From Streptomyces actuosus (GTDB lineage Bacteria > Actinomycetota > Actinomycetes > Streptomycetales > Streptomycetaceae), in contig NZ_JAFFZS010000010.1 of the NCBI RefSeq assembly GCF_016921115.1, forward strand, positions 1-64,000: a stretch of DNA of 64,000 bases. Reading direction: 5' to 3'. Positions 31,995 to 41,638 of this stretch are shown here, in pieces. The notes below the pieces were generated by a model. It was not told the origin of the DNA. It saw nothing but the letters and a program-made list of their open reading frames with translations, and did not search any database. Numbering within the stretch: the stretch's first letter is position 1; each line of letters begins with the position of its first letter. A program made the position numbers and the translations under genes.

Positions 31995-32007
31995 TAGGCT
32001 GTTCACA
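31995..32007 (+). promoter_or_regulatory. -10 box for leaderless trmI
   Basis: TAGGCT (31995-32000) ends six bases before the ATG at 32007, with no Shine-Dalgarno between. Confidence 0.5.
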
Positions 32008-32909
32008 TGTCCGAACCGACCGGTGCCGCCCGCAGGCGCGGGCCCTTCAAGGTCGGGGACCAGGTACAGCTGACCGACCCCAAGGGCCGCCACTACACGT
32101 TCACGCTCGAGGCCGGGAAGAACTTCCACACCCACAAGGGTTCCTTCCCCCACGACGAACTGATCGGCGCTCCCGAGGGCAGCGTTGTCCGCACCACCGG
32201 GAACGTCGCCTACCTCGCGCTGCGCCCCCTGCTCCCCGACTACGTCCTGTCCATGCCCCGCGGGGCAGCCGTCGTCTACCCGAAGGACGCGGGGCAGATC
32301 CTCGCCTTCGCCGACATCTTCCCCGGCGCGCGCGTCGTCGAGGCCGGCGTCGGCTCCGGCTCGCTCAGCAGCTTCCTGCTGCGCGCCATCGGCGACCAGG
32401 GCATGCTCCACTCCTACGAGCGCCGCGAGGACTTCGCCGAGATCGCCCGGGGGAACGTCGAACGCTACTTCGGCGGCCCGCATCCCGCCTGGCAGCTCAC
32501 CGTCGGCGACCTGCAGGACAACCTGTCCGACACCGACGTCGACCGCGTCATCCTCGACATGCTCGCTCCGTGGGAGTGCCTGGAGGCGGTCTCCAAGGCG
32601 CTGGTGCCCGGCGGCATCCTGTGCTGCTACGTGGCCACCACCACCCAGCTCGCCCGGACCGTGGAGTCCATCAGGGAGATCGGCTGCTTCAACGAGCCGA
32701 CCGCCTGGGAGACCATGATCCGCAACTGGCACATCGAGGGCTTGGCCGTCCGCCCCGACCACCGCATGATCGGGCACACCGGCTTCCTCCTCACCGCCCG
32801 CCGCCTCGCCGACGGCGTGGAGCCGCCCATGCGCCGCCGCCGCCCCGCCAAGGGCGCCTACGGCGAGGACTACACCGGTCCCAACGCCGACGGAGGAACG
32901 GGGCGCTGA
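32007..32909 (+). CDS. trmI: tRNA (adenine-58-N1)-methyltransferase TrmI
   Basis: The 300-residue protein has the TrmI N-terminal beta domain (FKVGDQVQLTDPKGRHYTF, GKNFHTHKGSFPHDELIG) and a Rossmann methyltransferase core with the AdoMet motif VVEAGVGSGSLSSFLL and catalytic-loop Asp in VILDMLAPWEC. It methylates A58 in the T-loop of tRNAs as a tetramer. The start appears leaderless. In mycobacteria and Streptomyces this gene sits close to the proteasomal ATPase gene, as here. Confidence 0.93.
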   Translation: MSEPTGAARRRGPFKVGDQVQLTDPKGRHYTFTLEAGKNFHTHKGSFPHDELIGAPEGSVVRTTGNVAYLALRPLLPDYVLSMPRGAAVVYPKDAGQILAFADIFPGARVVEAGVGSGSLSSFLLRAIGDQGMLHSYERREDFAEIARGNVERYFGGPHPAWQLTVGDLQDNLSDTDVDRVILDMLAPWECLEAVSKALVPGGILCCYVATTTQLARTVESIREIGCFNEPTAWETMIRNWHIEGLAVRPDHRMIGHTGFLLTARRLADGVEPPMRRRRPAKGAYGEDYTGPNADGGTGR

Positions 32910-33215
32910 GGCGCCTTCCGTACGCGGCGCCGCGCAGCCGGCGACGCGCGCGTCGCGGCGGCCCCTGCCGCATCAACGCACGAACGCCGTGGCCGAGTTC
33001 CCGCAGCACACCGGGAACGCGGCCACGGCGCCGTCGTTCTGACCGCATCTCACCCCCGACCGGACCGCCCGCACCCCCGGCCCGACCGCCCGCACCGCCC
33101 GCGCGGCGACCGCCGCTCCGCCCACCGGCTGCGACCCCGCCGTTCCCCCGGACTGTGACGTGTGGCACCATGCAGGCCACCCCCACCGGCACAGCCCTCA
33201 CGGGAGACACTCCTA
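32910..33215 (+). other. Gene-free stretch after trmI
   Basis: Its main content is the trmI terminator (32986-33029). The remainder is GC-rich sequence without a supported ORF. Confidence 0.5.
32986..33029 (+). terminator. Long-stem terminator after trmI
   Basis: An 18-bp stem with one mismatch (32986-33003 with 33012-33029) encloses an 8-base loop, about 75 bp after the trmI stop. Confidence 0.75.
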
Positions 33216-33791
33216 GTGCAGCAATCCGCCGTCCCGGAACTGGCACACACCCACACCCGGCCGATCCACTGGGTCGCCACCGCGACCGCGCTCGCCGGCG
33301 TCATGGCGCTGTCCGGCCTCCTGCAGCCGCACCCGGCCAGAGCGGCCCAGACGCCCGGCGCCGCGGACAGGACCGCCGCCCCCGCCACGGCGCCCACCAC
33401 CGCGGGCGTCGACTTCCCGCTCGACTGCGGCCCCGTGCAGGCCGTCGTGCAGAAGACGGCCACCGGCGACCTCGACGGCGACGACCGGCCCGAGACGGTC
33501 GCCGTGGTGCACTGCGACGCGCCCATGGGCACCCCGCCCGACGGGGTCTACGTCCTCACCCAGGCCCCCGGCGCCGCGCGGCCCCGCGTCGTCGCCACCC
33601 TGGTCGACCCCAAGAGCCGCAACACGGTCACCGAACTCGCCGTGCACGACGGGGACGTCCTCGCCACCCTGCTCGGCTACTCCTCCGACGACGTGCCCGC
33701 CTGCTGCCCCGACCTGAAGAACCGTGCGACATGGCGGTGGAGGAACGGCGCGTTCCTGCGCTCCACCCCCGCGGGCGCCCGCAGCGTCTGA
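33216..33791 (+). CDS. Secreted protein of unknown function with calcium-loop-like motif
   Basis: The 191-residue product begins with a hydrophilic stretch, then a hydrophobic segment (WVATATALAGVMALSGLLQ) and an AxA-type site near PARAAQT, consistent with Sec export. The mature part contains TGDLDGDDRPETVAVV, resembling FG-GAP/EF-hand-like DxDGDxxxE loops, and four Cys, two of them adjacent in PACCPDL. GTG at 33216 follows GGGAG. I do not recognise a family with known function. It converges on the ferredoxin gene. Confidence 0.7.
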   Translation: MQQSAVPELAHTHTRPIHWVATATALAGVMALSGLLQPHPARAAQTPGAADRTAAPATAPTTAGVDFPLDCGPVQAVVQKTATGDLDGDDRPETVAVVHCDAPMGTPPDGVYVLTQAPGAARPRVVATLVDPKSRNTVTELAVHDGDVLATLLGYSSDDVPACCPDLKNRATWRWRNGAFLRSTPAGARSV

Positions 33792-33848
33792 ACCGCGCCA
33801 CCCGCGATGTGAGATATCAGACAGCCGTGACGTCAGGTGGGGGAGTGG

Positions 33849-34154
33849 TCACCCGGCGTCCGGCCCGTACACCTCGACCCTGTCCGAAACTCGCCTGACG
33901 TGGATGCACTCGCCCGGGCACTCCCGTGCCGAGTCCACCACGTCCGTCAGCAGCGGCAGCGGCACCGGGACCGTGGCACCCGGTGCCTGCTGCAGTTCCT
34001 CGGCGGTGCTCTTCACATACGCCAGACCGTCGATGTCCAGCTCGAACACCTCGGGCGCGTACTGCGCGCAGATGCCGTCGCCGGTACACAGGTCCTGATC
34101 GATCCAGACCTCCAGCGCCTCGCCGCCGGTCCCGGCCTCCTGCTGCACGCTCAT
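33849..34154 (-). CDS. Small 3Fe-4S-type ferredoxin
   Basis: The 101-residue protein has LCTGDGICAQYAPEVF and ARECPGECI, giving the Cys-x5-Cys and Cys-Pro pattern of Streptomyces ferredoxins; the missing middle Cys suggests a 3Fe-4S cluster. It would pass electrons to an oxidoreductase such as a P450. The ATG at 34154 has AGGAG only two bases upstream; an in-frame GTG two codons later (34148) has eight-base spacing and may be the true start. It is divergent from arc; a similar ferredoxin gene neighbours arc in other Streptomyces as I recall. Confidence 0.85.
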   Translation of the reverse strand: MSVQQEAGTGGEALEVWIDQDLCTGDGICAQYAPEVFELDIDGLAYVKSTAEELQQAPGATVPVPLPLLTDVVDSARECPGECIHVRRVSDRVEVYGPDAG

Positions 34155-34335
34155 CTCTCCTGCTGCTGTTCGATGTCGAGCCGCTCGGGAACGAAGCAGG
34201 CTCTGACGGGTGTTGAACACTTCGACCCTACCTCCGCCCGCTTCCCAATCATGTTCGGTGGGTATTCCCCTGGCGTGAGGGAGAGCGCAAGGGTGAAGAT
34301 CGGACACACCCCGACAGTCTTTGTGATCTAGGGGT

Positions 34336-34363
34336 TTCAATCGACACCCACCCAGGTAGGGTC
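34336..34363 (+). promoter_or_regulatory. Candidate arc promoter
   Basis: TTTCAA (34336-34341) and TAGGGT (34358-34363) are separated by 16 bp. GGAGGAGG (34385-34392) then precedes the GTG at 34401. Confidence 0.4.
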
Positions 34364-34400
34364 TGGAAGCGTCCAGCTCCCCTTGGAGGAGGTGAGGACC

Positions 34401-36167
34401 GTGGCAGCCCACGACGACGACATTGACCGCGGCATCCGCCCGGGACGCGGGTCCGACGACCCGGCCGGGCAGATCGCCTACCTTGAGCAGGAGATCGCCG
34501 TCCTGCGACGTAAGCTCGCCGACTCTCCGCGACACACGAGGATTCTCGAAGAGCGGATCGTCGAGCTGCAGACCAACCTGGCCGGCGTGTCCGCCCAGAA
34601 CGAGCGACTCGCCAACACACTCCGCGAGGCCCGGGACCAGATCGTGGCCCTCAAGGAGGAAGTCGACCGGCTCGCCCAGCCGCCGGCCGGCTTCGGAGTC
34701 TTCCTGCAGTCCGACGAGGACGGCACCGCCGACATCTTCACCGGCGGCCGGAAGCTCCGCGTGAACGTCAGCCCCGGGGTCGATCTCGACGACCTCAGGC
34801 GCGGCCAGGAAGTCATGCTCAACGAAGCGCTCAACGTGGTCGAGGCCATGGAGTTCGAGCGCGTCGGGGACATCGTCACCCTCAAGGAGATCCTCGAGGA
34901 CGGCGAGCGCGCCCTGGTGCTCGGGCACACCGACGAGGAGCGGGTGGTGCGGCTCGCCGAGCCGCTGCTGGACGTCACCATCCGCCCCGGCGACGCCCTG
35001 CTGCTCGAACCCCGCTCCGGCTACGTCTACGAGGTCGTGCCCAAGAGCGAGGTCGAGGAACTCGTCCTCGAAGAGGTCCCCGACATCGGCTACGAGGCCA
35101 TCGGCGGCCTCGGCAACCAGATCGAGGCCATTCGCGACGCGGTCGAGCTCCCCTACCTGTATCCCGACCTGTTCAAGGAGCACGAACTCCGTCCGCCCAA
35201 GGGCGTCCTGCTCTACGGACCACCCGGATGCGGCAAGACGCTGATCGCCAAGGCCGTCGCCAACTCGCTGGCCAAGAAGGTCGCCCAGGTCACCGGCCAG
35301 GCCGCCGGCAAGAGCTTCTTCCTCAACATCAAGGGTCCCGAGCTGCTGAACAAGTACGTCGGTGAGACGGAGCGGCAGATCCGCCTCGTCTTCCAGCGGG
35401 CCAGGGAGAAGGCCGGCGAGGGCACCCCCGTGATCGTCTTCTTCGACGAGATGGAGTCCCTCTTCCGCACCCGCGGCTCCGGTGTCAGCTCGGACGTGGA
35501 GAACACCATCGTCCCGCAGCTGCTCGCCGAGATCGACGGCGTGGAAGGCCTGCAGAACGTGGTCGTGATCGGCGCCTCCAACCGCGAGGACATGATCGAC
35601 CCGGCCATCCTGCGCCCCGGCCGCCTCGACGTGAAGATCAAGATCGAGCGCCCGGACGCCGAGGCCGCCAAGGACATCTTCGGCAAGTACCTCACCGAGC
35701 GCCTCCCGCTCCACACCGAGGACCTCTCGGAGCACGGCCAGGACAAGGCGGCAACGGTCCAGGCCATGATCCAGACCGCGGTCGAGCACATGTACGCCGA
35801 ATCCGAGGAGAACCGCTTCCTGGAAGTCACCTACGCCAACGGCGACAAGGAAGTCCTCTACTTCAAGGACTTCAACTCCGGCGCCATGATCGAGAACATC
35901 GTCGGACGCGCCAAGAAAATGGCGATCAAGGACTTCCTGGAAAAGAACCAGAAGGGCCTTCGCGTCTCCCATCTCCTCCAGGCCTGCGTGGACGAGTTCA
36001 AGGAGAACGAGGACCTGCCCAACACCACCAACCCGGACGACTGGGCCCGTATCTCCGGAAAGAAGGGCGAGCGGATCGTCTACATCCGCACCCTCATCAC
36101 CGGAAAGCAGGGCGCGGACACCGGCCGCTCCATCGACACGGTGGCCAATACCGGACAGTACCTGTAG
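34401..36167 (+). CDS. arc: ARC/Mpa proteasomal AAA+ ATPase
   Basis: The 588-residue protein has an N-terminal coiled coil (about 25-80) that binds Pup, two OB domains (about 85-235), and an AAA+ module with Walker A GPPGCGKT (about 273), Walker [11 protein letters not shown] and the arginine finger region. The C terminus is GQYL, with the penultimate Tyr that docks into the 20S core. It unfolds pupylated proteins and feeds them to PrcBA. GTG at 34401 has a strong ribosome-binding site and gives the length of the S. coelicolor orthologue. A hairpin with T run follows the stop. Confidence 0.96.
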   Translation: MAAHDDDIDRGIRPGRGSDDPAGQIAYLEQEIAVLRRKLADSPRHTRILEERIVELQTNLAGVSAQNERLANTLREARDQIVALKEEVDRLAQPPAGFGVFLQSDEDGTADIFTGGRKLRVNVSPGVDLDDLRRGQEVMLNEALNVVEAMEFERVGDIVTLKEILEDGERALVLGHTDEERVVRLAEPLLDVTIRPGDALLLEPRSGYVYEVVPKSEVEELVLEEVPDIGYEAIGGLGNQIEAIRDAVELPYLYPDLFKEHELRPPKGVLLYGPPGCGKTLIAKAVANSLAKKVAQVTGQAAGKSFFLNIKGPELLNKYVGETERQIRLVFQRAREKAGEGTPVIVFFDEMESLFRTRGSGVSSDVENTIVPQLLAEIDGVEGLQNVVVIGASNREDMIDPAILRPGRLDVKIKIERPDAEAAKDIFGKYLTERLPLHTEDLSEHGQDKAATVQAMIQTAVEHMYAESEENRFLEVTYANGDKEVLYFKDFNSGAMIENIVGRAKKMAIKDFLEKNQKGLRVSHLLQACVDEFKENEDLPNTTNPDDWARISGKKGERIVYIRTLITGKQGADTGRSIDTVANTGQYL

Positions 36168-36176
36168 AAGAAAGGG

Positions 36177-36220
36177 CGGCTGCGGGTGCCCTCACCGGGG
36201 TACCCGCAGCCGACTGCTTT
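36177..36220 (+). terminator. Rho-independent terminator after arc
   Basis: An 11-bp stem (36177-36187 with 36202-36212) is followed by ACTGCTTTT, an unusually good T tract for this genome. It separates arc from dop, so dop needs its own promoter; TAGGCT at 36293-36298 is a candidate -10. Confidence 0.8.
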
Positions 36221-36411
36221 TCCGGCGACACCCGGAACAAGGCGGGCAAGCCAATGATGCAAATGATCTCCCCACCAGTGCAAAGGCGTTCTAGGCTCTT
36301 CCCTACCGCCGGGTTGCGCAGTGCGGGGACGGGCACCGCACGGCCACTCGAGCACGAGCGGTACGTGAGCGGCGCCCACGACCGAGGGAGCCGCGGGGCA
36401 AGGAGGGCCGC

Positions 36412-37923
36412 ATGACCGTACGGCGAGTAATGGGCATCGAGACGGAGTACGGCATCTCCGTCCCCGGGCACCCCAACGCCAATGCCATGCTCACCTCATC
36501 CCAGATCGTCAACGCCTACGCCGCGGCGATGCACCGGGCCCGCCGGGCCCGCTGGGACTTCGAGGAGGAGAACCCGCTGCGGGACGCCCGAGGATTCGAC
36601 CTCGCCCGCGAGGCCGCCGACGCCAGCCAGCTCACCGACGAGGACATCGGCCTGGCCAACGTCATCCTCACCAACGGCGCTCGCCTCTACGTCGACCACG
36701 CCCACCCCGAGTACAGCGCCCCCGAGGTCACCAACCCCCGGGACGCCGTCCTGTGGGACAAGGCCGGCGAGAGGATCATGGCCGAGGCCGCGGAACGGGC
36801 CGCCCAGCTCCCCGGCGCCCAGCCGATCCACCTCTACAAGAACAACACCGACAACAAGGGCGCCTCCTACGGCACGCACGAGAACTACCTGATGAAGCGG
36901 GAGACCGCCTTCTCGGACATCGTGCGCCACCTGACGCCCTTCTTCGTCTCCCGCCAGGTCTTCGCCGGCGCGGGCCGCGTCGGCATCGGCCAGGACGGCC
37001 ACGAGCACGGATTCCAGCTCAGCCAGCGCGCCGACTACTTCGAGGTCGAGGTCGGCCTGGAGACCACGCTCAAGCGGCCCATCATCAACACCCGCGACGA
37101 ACCGCACGCCGACGCCGAGAAGTACCGCCGCCTCCATGTGATCATCGGCGACGCCAACCTCTCCGAGATCTCCACGTACCTCAAACTGGGCACGACGGCC
37201 CTGGTCCTCTCCATGATCGAGGACGCGTTCATCGCCGTCGACCTGGCGGTCGACCAGCCGGTCCGCACCCTCCACCAGGTCTCCCACGACCCGTCCCTCA
37301 AGCGCCTGGTCACGCTCCGCAGCGGACGCACACTCACCGCGGTCCAGCTCCAGATGGAGTACTACGAGCTGGCCCGCAAGTACGTGGAGGAACGCTACGG
37401 AGCCGACGCCGACGACCAGACCACGGACGTGCTCAGCCGCTGGGAGGACACCCTCACCCGGCTGGAGAACGACCCGATGAGCCTGGCCGGCGAACTGGAC
37501 TGGGTCGCCAAGCGCGAACTCATGGAGGGCTACCGGCGCCGCGACAGCCTCGACTGGGACGCCGCCCGCCTGCACCTGGTCGACCTCCAGTACGCCGACG
37601 TACGCCCCGAGAAGGGGCTCTACAACCGCCTCGCGGCCCGCGGCCGGATGAAGCGCCTGCTGGACGAGGCCGAGGTCGAGCGGGCCAAGGCCAGCCCCCC
37701 GGAGGACACCCGCGCCTACTTCCGCGGCCGCTGCCTGGAGCAGTACGCCGACGACGTCGCCGCGGCCTCCTGGGACTCGGTCATCTTCGATCTCCCGGGC
37801 CGGGACTCCCTGCAGCGGGTCCCAACCCTGGAACCGCTACGCGGAACGCGAAATCACGTCAAGGAGCTCCTCGACCGCTGCCGCACGGCCGAAGACCTGG
37901 TCAGGGTGCTGTCCGGCGGCTGA
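36412..37923 (+). CDS. dop: Dop, Pup deamidase/depupylase
   Basis: The 503-residue protein is a carboxylate-amine ligase-fold enzyme with [13 protein letters not shown] (catalytic Glu region), [19 protein letters not shown] and [20 protein letters not shown] Dop-specific loop rich in charged residues (about 42-77) distinguishes it from PafA. Dop removes Pup from tagged proteins and converts C-terminal Gln to Glu in Pup where needed. ATG follows AAGGAGG. Because Pup here already ends in Glu, depupylation should be its main function. Confidence 0.95.
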   Translation: MTVRRVMGIETEYGISVPGHPNANAMLTSSQIVNAYAAAMHRARRARWDFEEENPLRDARGFDLAREAADASQLTDEDIGLANVILTNGARLYVDHAHPEYSAPEVTNPRDAVLWDKAGERIMAEAAERAAQLPGAQPIHLYKNNTDNKGASYGTHENYLMKRETAFSDIVRHLTPFFVSRQVFAGAGRVGIGQDGHEHGFQLSQRADYFEVEVGLETTLKRPIINTRDEPHADAEKYRRLHVIIGDANLSEISTYLKLGTTALVLSMIEDAFIAVDLAVDQPVRTLHQVSHDPSLKRLVTLRSGRTLTAVQLQMEYYELARKYVEERYGADADDQTTDVLSRWEDTLTRLENDPMSLAGELDWVAKRELMEGYRRRDSLDWDAARLHLVDLQYADVRPEKGLYNRLAARGRMKRLLDEAEVERAKASPPEDTRAYFRGRCLEQYADDVAAASWDSVIFDLPGRDSLQRVPTLEPLRGTRNHVKELLDRCRTAEDLVRVLSGG

Positions 37924-37934
37924 GGGGTACACGG

Positions 37935-37958
37935 CCACCCGCCCGGCCGGGCGGGTGG
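37935..37958 (+). terminator. Perfect 24-bp palindrome after dop
   Basis: CCACCCGCCCGG (37935-37946) is followed at once by its reverse complement. It starts 12 bp after the dop stop and probably folds into a terminator-like hairpin, but no T tract follows. Confidence 0.6.
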
Positions 37959-37990
37959 AAATGCCCCAGGCCGGGAATCATCGAGGTGGT

Positions 37991-38079
37991 CCCCGCACGT
38001 TGAGCAAACTGCGGGGCCGATGTCGGACCGGGCGAGTAGGGTCTGATCATCACCGATCGGCAGGAATGCCGACCTGCCG
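37991..38079 (+). promoter_or_regulatory. pup upstream region with two hairpins and a -10 box
   Basis: CCCCGCA (37991-37997) pairs with TGCGGGG (38010-38016). TAGGGT at 38037-38042 is a candidate -10. CGGCAGG (38058-38064) pairs with CCTGCCG (38073-38079) in what would be the pup leader. This suggests that pup has its own promoter separate from dop. Confidence 0.4.
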
Positions 38080-38112
38080 ACCCATGTCGGGCGAAAGAGC
38101 GGGGTGAGGGTT

Positions 38113-38331
38113 ATGGCGACCAAGGACACCGGCGGCGGCCAGCAGAAGGCCACGCGCTCCACCGAGGAGGCCACGGAGCAGGCGCAGGACGCGCAGGCCT
38201 CGGAAGACCTCAAGGAGCGCCACGAGAAGCTGAGTGACGACGTGGACTCCGTCCTCGACGAGATCGACGACGTACTCGAGGAGAACGCGGAGGACTTCGT
38301 GCGCTCCTTCGTTCAGAAGGGTGGAGAGTAG
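38113..38331 (+). CDS. pup: Pup, prokaryotic ubiquitin-like protein
   Basis: The 72-residue acidic, disordered protein ends EDFVRSFVQKGGE, the Pup C terminus; its central VDSVLDEIDDVLEENAE is the helix-forming segment that binds the ARC coiled coil. The last codon before TAG is GAG (Glu), so no deamidation of Gln is needed before ligation by PafA. ATG at 38113 is preceded by GGGG about eight bases away. It lies just before a frameshifted gene and prcBA. Confidence 0.95.
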   Translation: MATKDTGGGQQKATRSTEEATEQAQDAQASEDLKERHEKLSDDVDSVLDEIDDVLEENAEDFVRSFVQKGGE

Positions 38332-38366
38332 ATTTCCCCTTCGAATTGAAGGTGGCGGAGGGTCGG

Positions 38367-38953
38367 GTGCTGGAAGAGTCGAACAGCGCGAGGCGCTGTT
38401 CGCGGTGCAGGCAGCACAAGCCGCGAGCGGCGTTCGCGCGAGACGACGCAACGCGTGACGGCCTGCGGGCCTGTCGCCAAGAGTGCGCGGCTCTCCACCG
38501 CCGGCAACGGCAGGTCGCCGAGGGGCCGGACGTTCGACGGGGAGGGGAGAGGCCCCCGGGTCCGAGCACTGCCGCACGTGCGGCGAGGTCGAGCCCCATG
38601 GCGAGTGGAACGGAACCGGAGTGCCTCGGACGGGTTCGGCGACCTCCTGCGGGGCGGAGAAGGGCCGAGCCCACCACCTGCGGCGCCACCACGGCGTGCC
38701 CGAGGCCGGGTGCGACGCGATGGCCGCCGCTCGGCGCGGACTCTGCGAGATCTGTCCGAACGCTCCGCCCGAACATGTGGATCACTGCCGCAAGACGGGT
38801 AGGGTCCGAGGCGTACTGTGCTTCAACTGCAATTCGGCCATCGGCAAGTTGGGGGACGACCCCGGCGCCGTACGGCGGGCCGCAGCCTATCTGGAAGGAA
38901 ACTCGTGGAAGCCAACACTCGTGGCACCGGGCGTCTACCAGCTGCCTTCCTGA
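38367..38953 (+). pseudogene. Frameshifted endonuclease VII/HNH-type gene between pup and prcB
   Basis: The remains of one gene are spread over reading frames. The first frame, from GTG 38367 (GGAGG five bases before), encodes a treble-clef-like RRCSRCRQHKPRAAFARDD and ACRQEC. A second frame encodes EHCRTCGEVEPHGEW and then the catalytic region LCEICPNAPPEHVDHCRKTG and [14 protein letters not shown], typical of phage T4 endonuclease VII-like HNH proteins. At about 38608 a local -1 shift and near 38636 a compensating +1 shift exchange about ten residues. The main shift lies in G/C runs around 38520-38565. Either the gene is decaying or the sequence has errors. The 3' end overlaps prcB by 49 bp. 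Confidence 0.65.
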
Positions 38954-39750
38954 CGCCAGGATCCTCCTCCTTCATGGACTTCCTGTCCGAGCACCAGCCC
39001 GGGCTGCTGCCCGGCAAGCGGCAGCTGCCCCCCACCCAGGGGGTGCTGGAGGCGCCGCACGGCACGACGATCGTGTCCGCGACGTTCCCGGGCGGCGTGG
39101 TTCTCGCCGGTGACCGCCGGGCCACGATGGGCAACGTCATCGCGCAGCGGGACATCGAGAAGGTGTTTCCGGCCGACGAGTACTCGGCCGTGGGCATCGC
39201 CGGCACCGCCGGTCTGGCCGTGGAGATGGTCAAGCTCTTCCAGCTGGAGCTGGAGCACTTCGAGAAGGTCGAGGGCGCCCAGCTGTCGCTGGAGGGCAAG
39301 GCGAACCGGCTGTCGACGATGATCCGCTCCAACCTGGGCATGGCGATGCAGGGCCTGGCCGTGGTGCCCCTGTTCGCCGGGTACGACGTCGACCGCGACA
39401 AGGGCCGCATCTTCTCGTACGACGTGACGGGCGGCCGCACCGAGGAGCGGGGCTTCGCGGCGACGGGTTCCGGTTCGGTCTTCGCGCGCGGCGCGATGAA
39501 GAAGCTCTTCCGGGAGGACCTGACCGAGTCCGACGCCACGACACTGGTGGTGCAGGCGCTGTACGACGCGGCAGACGACGACTCGGCGACCGGTGGTCCC
39601 GATGTCGCCCGCCGGATCTACCCGATCGTCACCGTGATCACCGAGGATGGTTTCCGCCGGCTCACGGAGGAGGAGTCCTCCGAGATCGCCCGCGCGGTGC
39701 TGCAGCGGCGGCTGGAGCAGCCCGACGGCCCGCGGGCCGCGCTGCTCTGA
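38905..39750 (+). CDS. prcB: Proteasome beta subunit PrcB
   Basis: The 281-residue precursor has a 53-residue propeptide ending EAPHG, after which Thr54 ([11 protein letters not shown]) becomes the N-terminal nucleophile by self-cleavage. Other proteasome marks are [12 protein letters not shown] (catalytic Asp and Lys region) and [13 protein letters not shown]. Length equals that of S. coelicolor PrcB. GTG at 38905 has GGAAGGA upstream and lies inside the preceding endonuclease-like gene, implying coupled translation in the ancestral operon. Confidence 0.95.
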   Translation: MEANTRGTGRLPAAFLTPGSSSFMDFLSEHQPGLLPGKRQLPPTQGVLEAPHGTTIVSATFPGGVVLAGDRRATMGNVIAQRDIEKVFPADEYSAVGIAGTAGLAVEMVKLFQLELEHFEKVEGAQLSLEGKANRLSTMIRSNLGMAMQGLAVVPLFAGYDVDRDKGRIFSYDVTGGRTEERGFAATGSGSVFARGAMKKLFREDLTESDATTLVVQALYDAADDDSATGGPDVARRIYPIVTVITEDGFRRLTEEESSEIARAVLQRRLEQPDGPRAALL

Positions 39751-39811
39751 CGGCCGCCGGGATCGTGTCCGAGGTGATCCAGTGACTTCCACAGAAAGGG
39801 ACGGATAACCG

Positions 39812-40564
39812 GTGTCGACGCCGTTCTATGTCTCACCCCAGCAGGCGATGGCGGACCGCGCGGAGTACGCCCGCAAGGGCATCGCGCGCGGTCGCAGCCT
39901 GGTCGTCATGCAGTACGCCGACGGCATCGTGTTCGTCGGTGAGAACCCGTCCCGGGCGCTGCACAAGTTCAGCGAGATCTACGACCGGATCGGGTTCGCC
40001 GCAGCCGGCAAGTACAACGAGTACGAGAACCTGCGGATCGGCGGGGTCCGCTACGCCGACCTGCGCGGTTACACCTACGACCGCGACGACGTGACCGCGC
40101 GCGGCCTGGCCAACGTGTACGCCCAGACGTTGGGCACGATCTTCTCGTCGGCGGCGGAGAAGCCGTACGAGGTGGAACTGGTGGTCGCCGAGGTCGGCGA
40201 GACCCCGGAGGGGGACCAGATCTACCGGCTGCCGCACGACGGTTCGATCGTCGACGAGCACGGCTCGGTCGCCGTCGGCGGCAACGCGGAGCAGATCAGC
40301 ACGTACCTGGACCGCGAGCACCGGGACGGCATGAGCCTGGCCGAGGCGTTGCAGCTGGCGGTGCGGGCGCTGTCGCGGGACACCAACGGCACCCAGCGGG
40401 AGATCCCCGCGGAGCGTCTGGAGGTGGCGGTGCTGGACCGCACCCGTCCGCAGCAGCGCAAGTTCAAGCGGATCGTCGGCTCCCAGCTCTCGCGCCTGCT
40501 GGAGGCGGGGAGCACCGCGACGGAGGCGGAGAGCGCCGACGACGGCACGGACGACGACGCGTAG
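39812..40564 (+). CDS. prcA: Proteasome alpha subunit PrcA
   Basis: The 250-residue protein has the N-terminal gate helix region ([20 protein letters not shown]) and conserved [38 protein letters not shown]. Alpha rings cap the beta rings of the 20S core and bind the ARC C terminus. The acidic tail ([11 protein letters not shown]) is disordered. GTG at 39812 follows AAAGGGAC. It ends at a terminator shared with the convergent lacI-type gene. Confidence 0.95.
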   Translation: MSTPFYVSPQQAMADRAEYARKGIARGRSLVVMQYADGIVFVGENPSRALHKFSEIYDRIGFAAAGKYNEYENLRIGGVRYADLRGYTYDRDDVTARGLANVYAQTLGTIFSSAAEKPYEVELVVAEVGETPEGDQIYRLPHDGSIVDEHGSVAVGGNAEQISTYLDREHRDGMSLAEALQLAVRALSRDTNGTQREIPAERLEVAVLDRTRPQQRKFKRIVGSQLSRLLEAGSTATEAESADDGTDDDA

Positions 40565-40582
40565 GACCCGCTCGGCCCTGTC

Positions 40583-40614
40583 GGCGCCCCGGTCCCGGTG
40601 AGGGCCGGGGCGCC
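40583..40614. terminator. Bidirectional terminator between prcA and the lacI-type gene
   Basis: GGCGCCCCGG (40583-40592) pairs perfectly with CCGGGGCGCC (40605-40614) between convergent stops. Confidence 0.75.
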
Positions 40615-40621
40615 AGGCGTT

Positions 40622-41638
40622 TCAGGAGGGCTTGGGCGGGGCCGTGGAGCCCCGTACGACGAGTTCGACGGGAATGTCCCCCGACTCGGGCGGGCGGCCC
40701 TCCAGAACGGCCAGGAGGGCGTGCATGCCGCGTTCACCGAAGAGCTCGGCGTCCAGACGGACGGTGGTGAGCTCGGGATCCAGGGCCCCGGCGAGCGAGA
40801 TGTCGTCCACGCCCGTGACCGAGACGTCGTCGGGGATGCGCAGGCCCCGCCGCCGCAGCGCCTTGTAGACGCCGGCCGCCAGTTTGTCGTCGTCGCAGAC
40901 CAGGGCCGTGGGCCGGGGGCCGGGTGCGTCCAGGGCGGTGTCGGCCGCCGTCAGGGCGCCGTCGATGGTCATGGGGGTGCGGGCGGTGCGGAGCGAGGTG
41001 CCGTCCACCGCCCCCACACGTGCGGCGAGCTCGCGTGCCCGGGCCTCGAAGGTCCAGGAGGGGATGTCGGCGGCGACGTGCAGGAAGTGCCGGTGACCGA
41101 GGCCGAGCAGGTGCTCGGCGATCCGGCGGGCCCCGTCGACGATGTCGAGGTTGACGGTGGCGGCACCGAGGCTGCCCCGGGGGTCGCTGTCGAGCATGAC
41201 GAGAGGGAGCTGGTCGCCGCGGATGGCGGTGAGGGCGTCGGCGGCCATGGAGGAGGCGATGACGCCGTCCAGGGCGGCCTGGGCGGAGGCGAACGGGTCG
41301 CGGGCGGGGCCGATGCCTTCGGGGGAGGGGTACAGGACCACACCGAAGCCGTGCTCGGCGGCGACGCGGGCGGCGCCGGTGTAGACGCCGCCGTAGAACT
41401 CGGTGGTCAGGGCGGGGACGACGAGGAGGACGGTGCGGGTGCGGCCCAGTCGCAGGTTCCGGGCGGCGAGGTTGGGCCGGTAGCCGAGCCGTCGGGCGGC
41501 GTCACGGACGCGCTGCGCCGTGGCCTCGGAGACCCGGCCGCGCCATTTGTCGCCGAGGACGAGCGAGACGGCGGCCTGGGAGACGTCGGCCGCCCGGGCG
41601 ACGTCCCGGCTCGTGGGGCGGGTGCTGCCTCGTGCCAC
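40622..41638 (-). CDS. LacI-family transcriptional regulator
   Basis: The 338-residue protein has the LacI helix-turn-helix (TSRDVARAADVSQAAVSLVL) and hinge helix (RPNLAARNLR), then a periplasmic-binding-type ligand domain with VMLDSDPRG and VSVTGVDDISLAGALDPELT. It likely responds to a sugar or related ligand. It is divergent from an MFS transporter gene whose upstream region carries a 10-bp-arm inverted repeat (41813-41840), the likely operator. The pair interrupts the proteasome gene cluster. Confidence 0.9.
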   Translation of the reverse strand: MARGSTRPTSRDVARAADVSQAAVSLVLGDKWRGRVSEATAQRVRDAARRLGYRPNLAARNLRLGRTRTVLLVVPALTTEFYGGVYTGAARVAAEHGFGVVLYPSPEGIGPARDPFASAQAALDGVIASSMAADALTAIRGDQLPLVMLDSDPRGSLGAATVNLDIVDGARRIAEHLLGLGHRHFLHVAADIPSWTFEARARELAARVGAVDGTSLRTARTPMTIDGALTAADTALDAPGPRPTALVCDDDKLAAGVYKALRRRGLRIPDDVSVTGVDDISLAGALDPELTTVRLDAELFGERGMHALLAVLEGRPPESGDIPVELVVRGSTAPPKPS

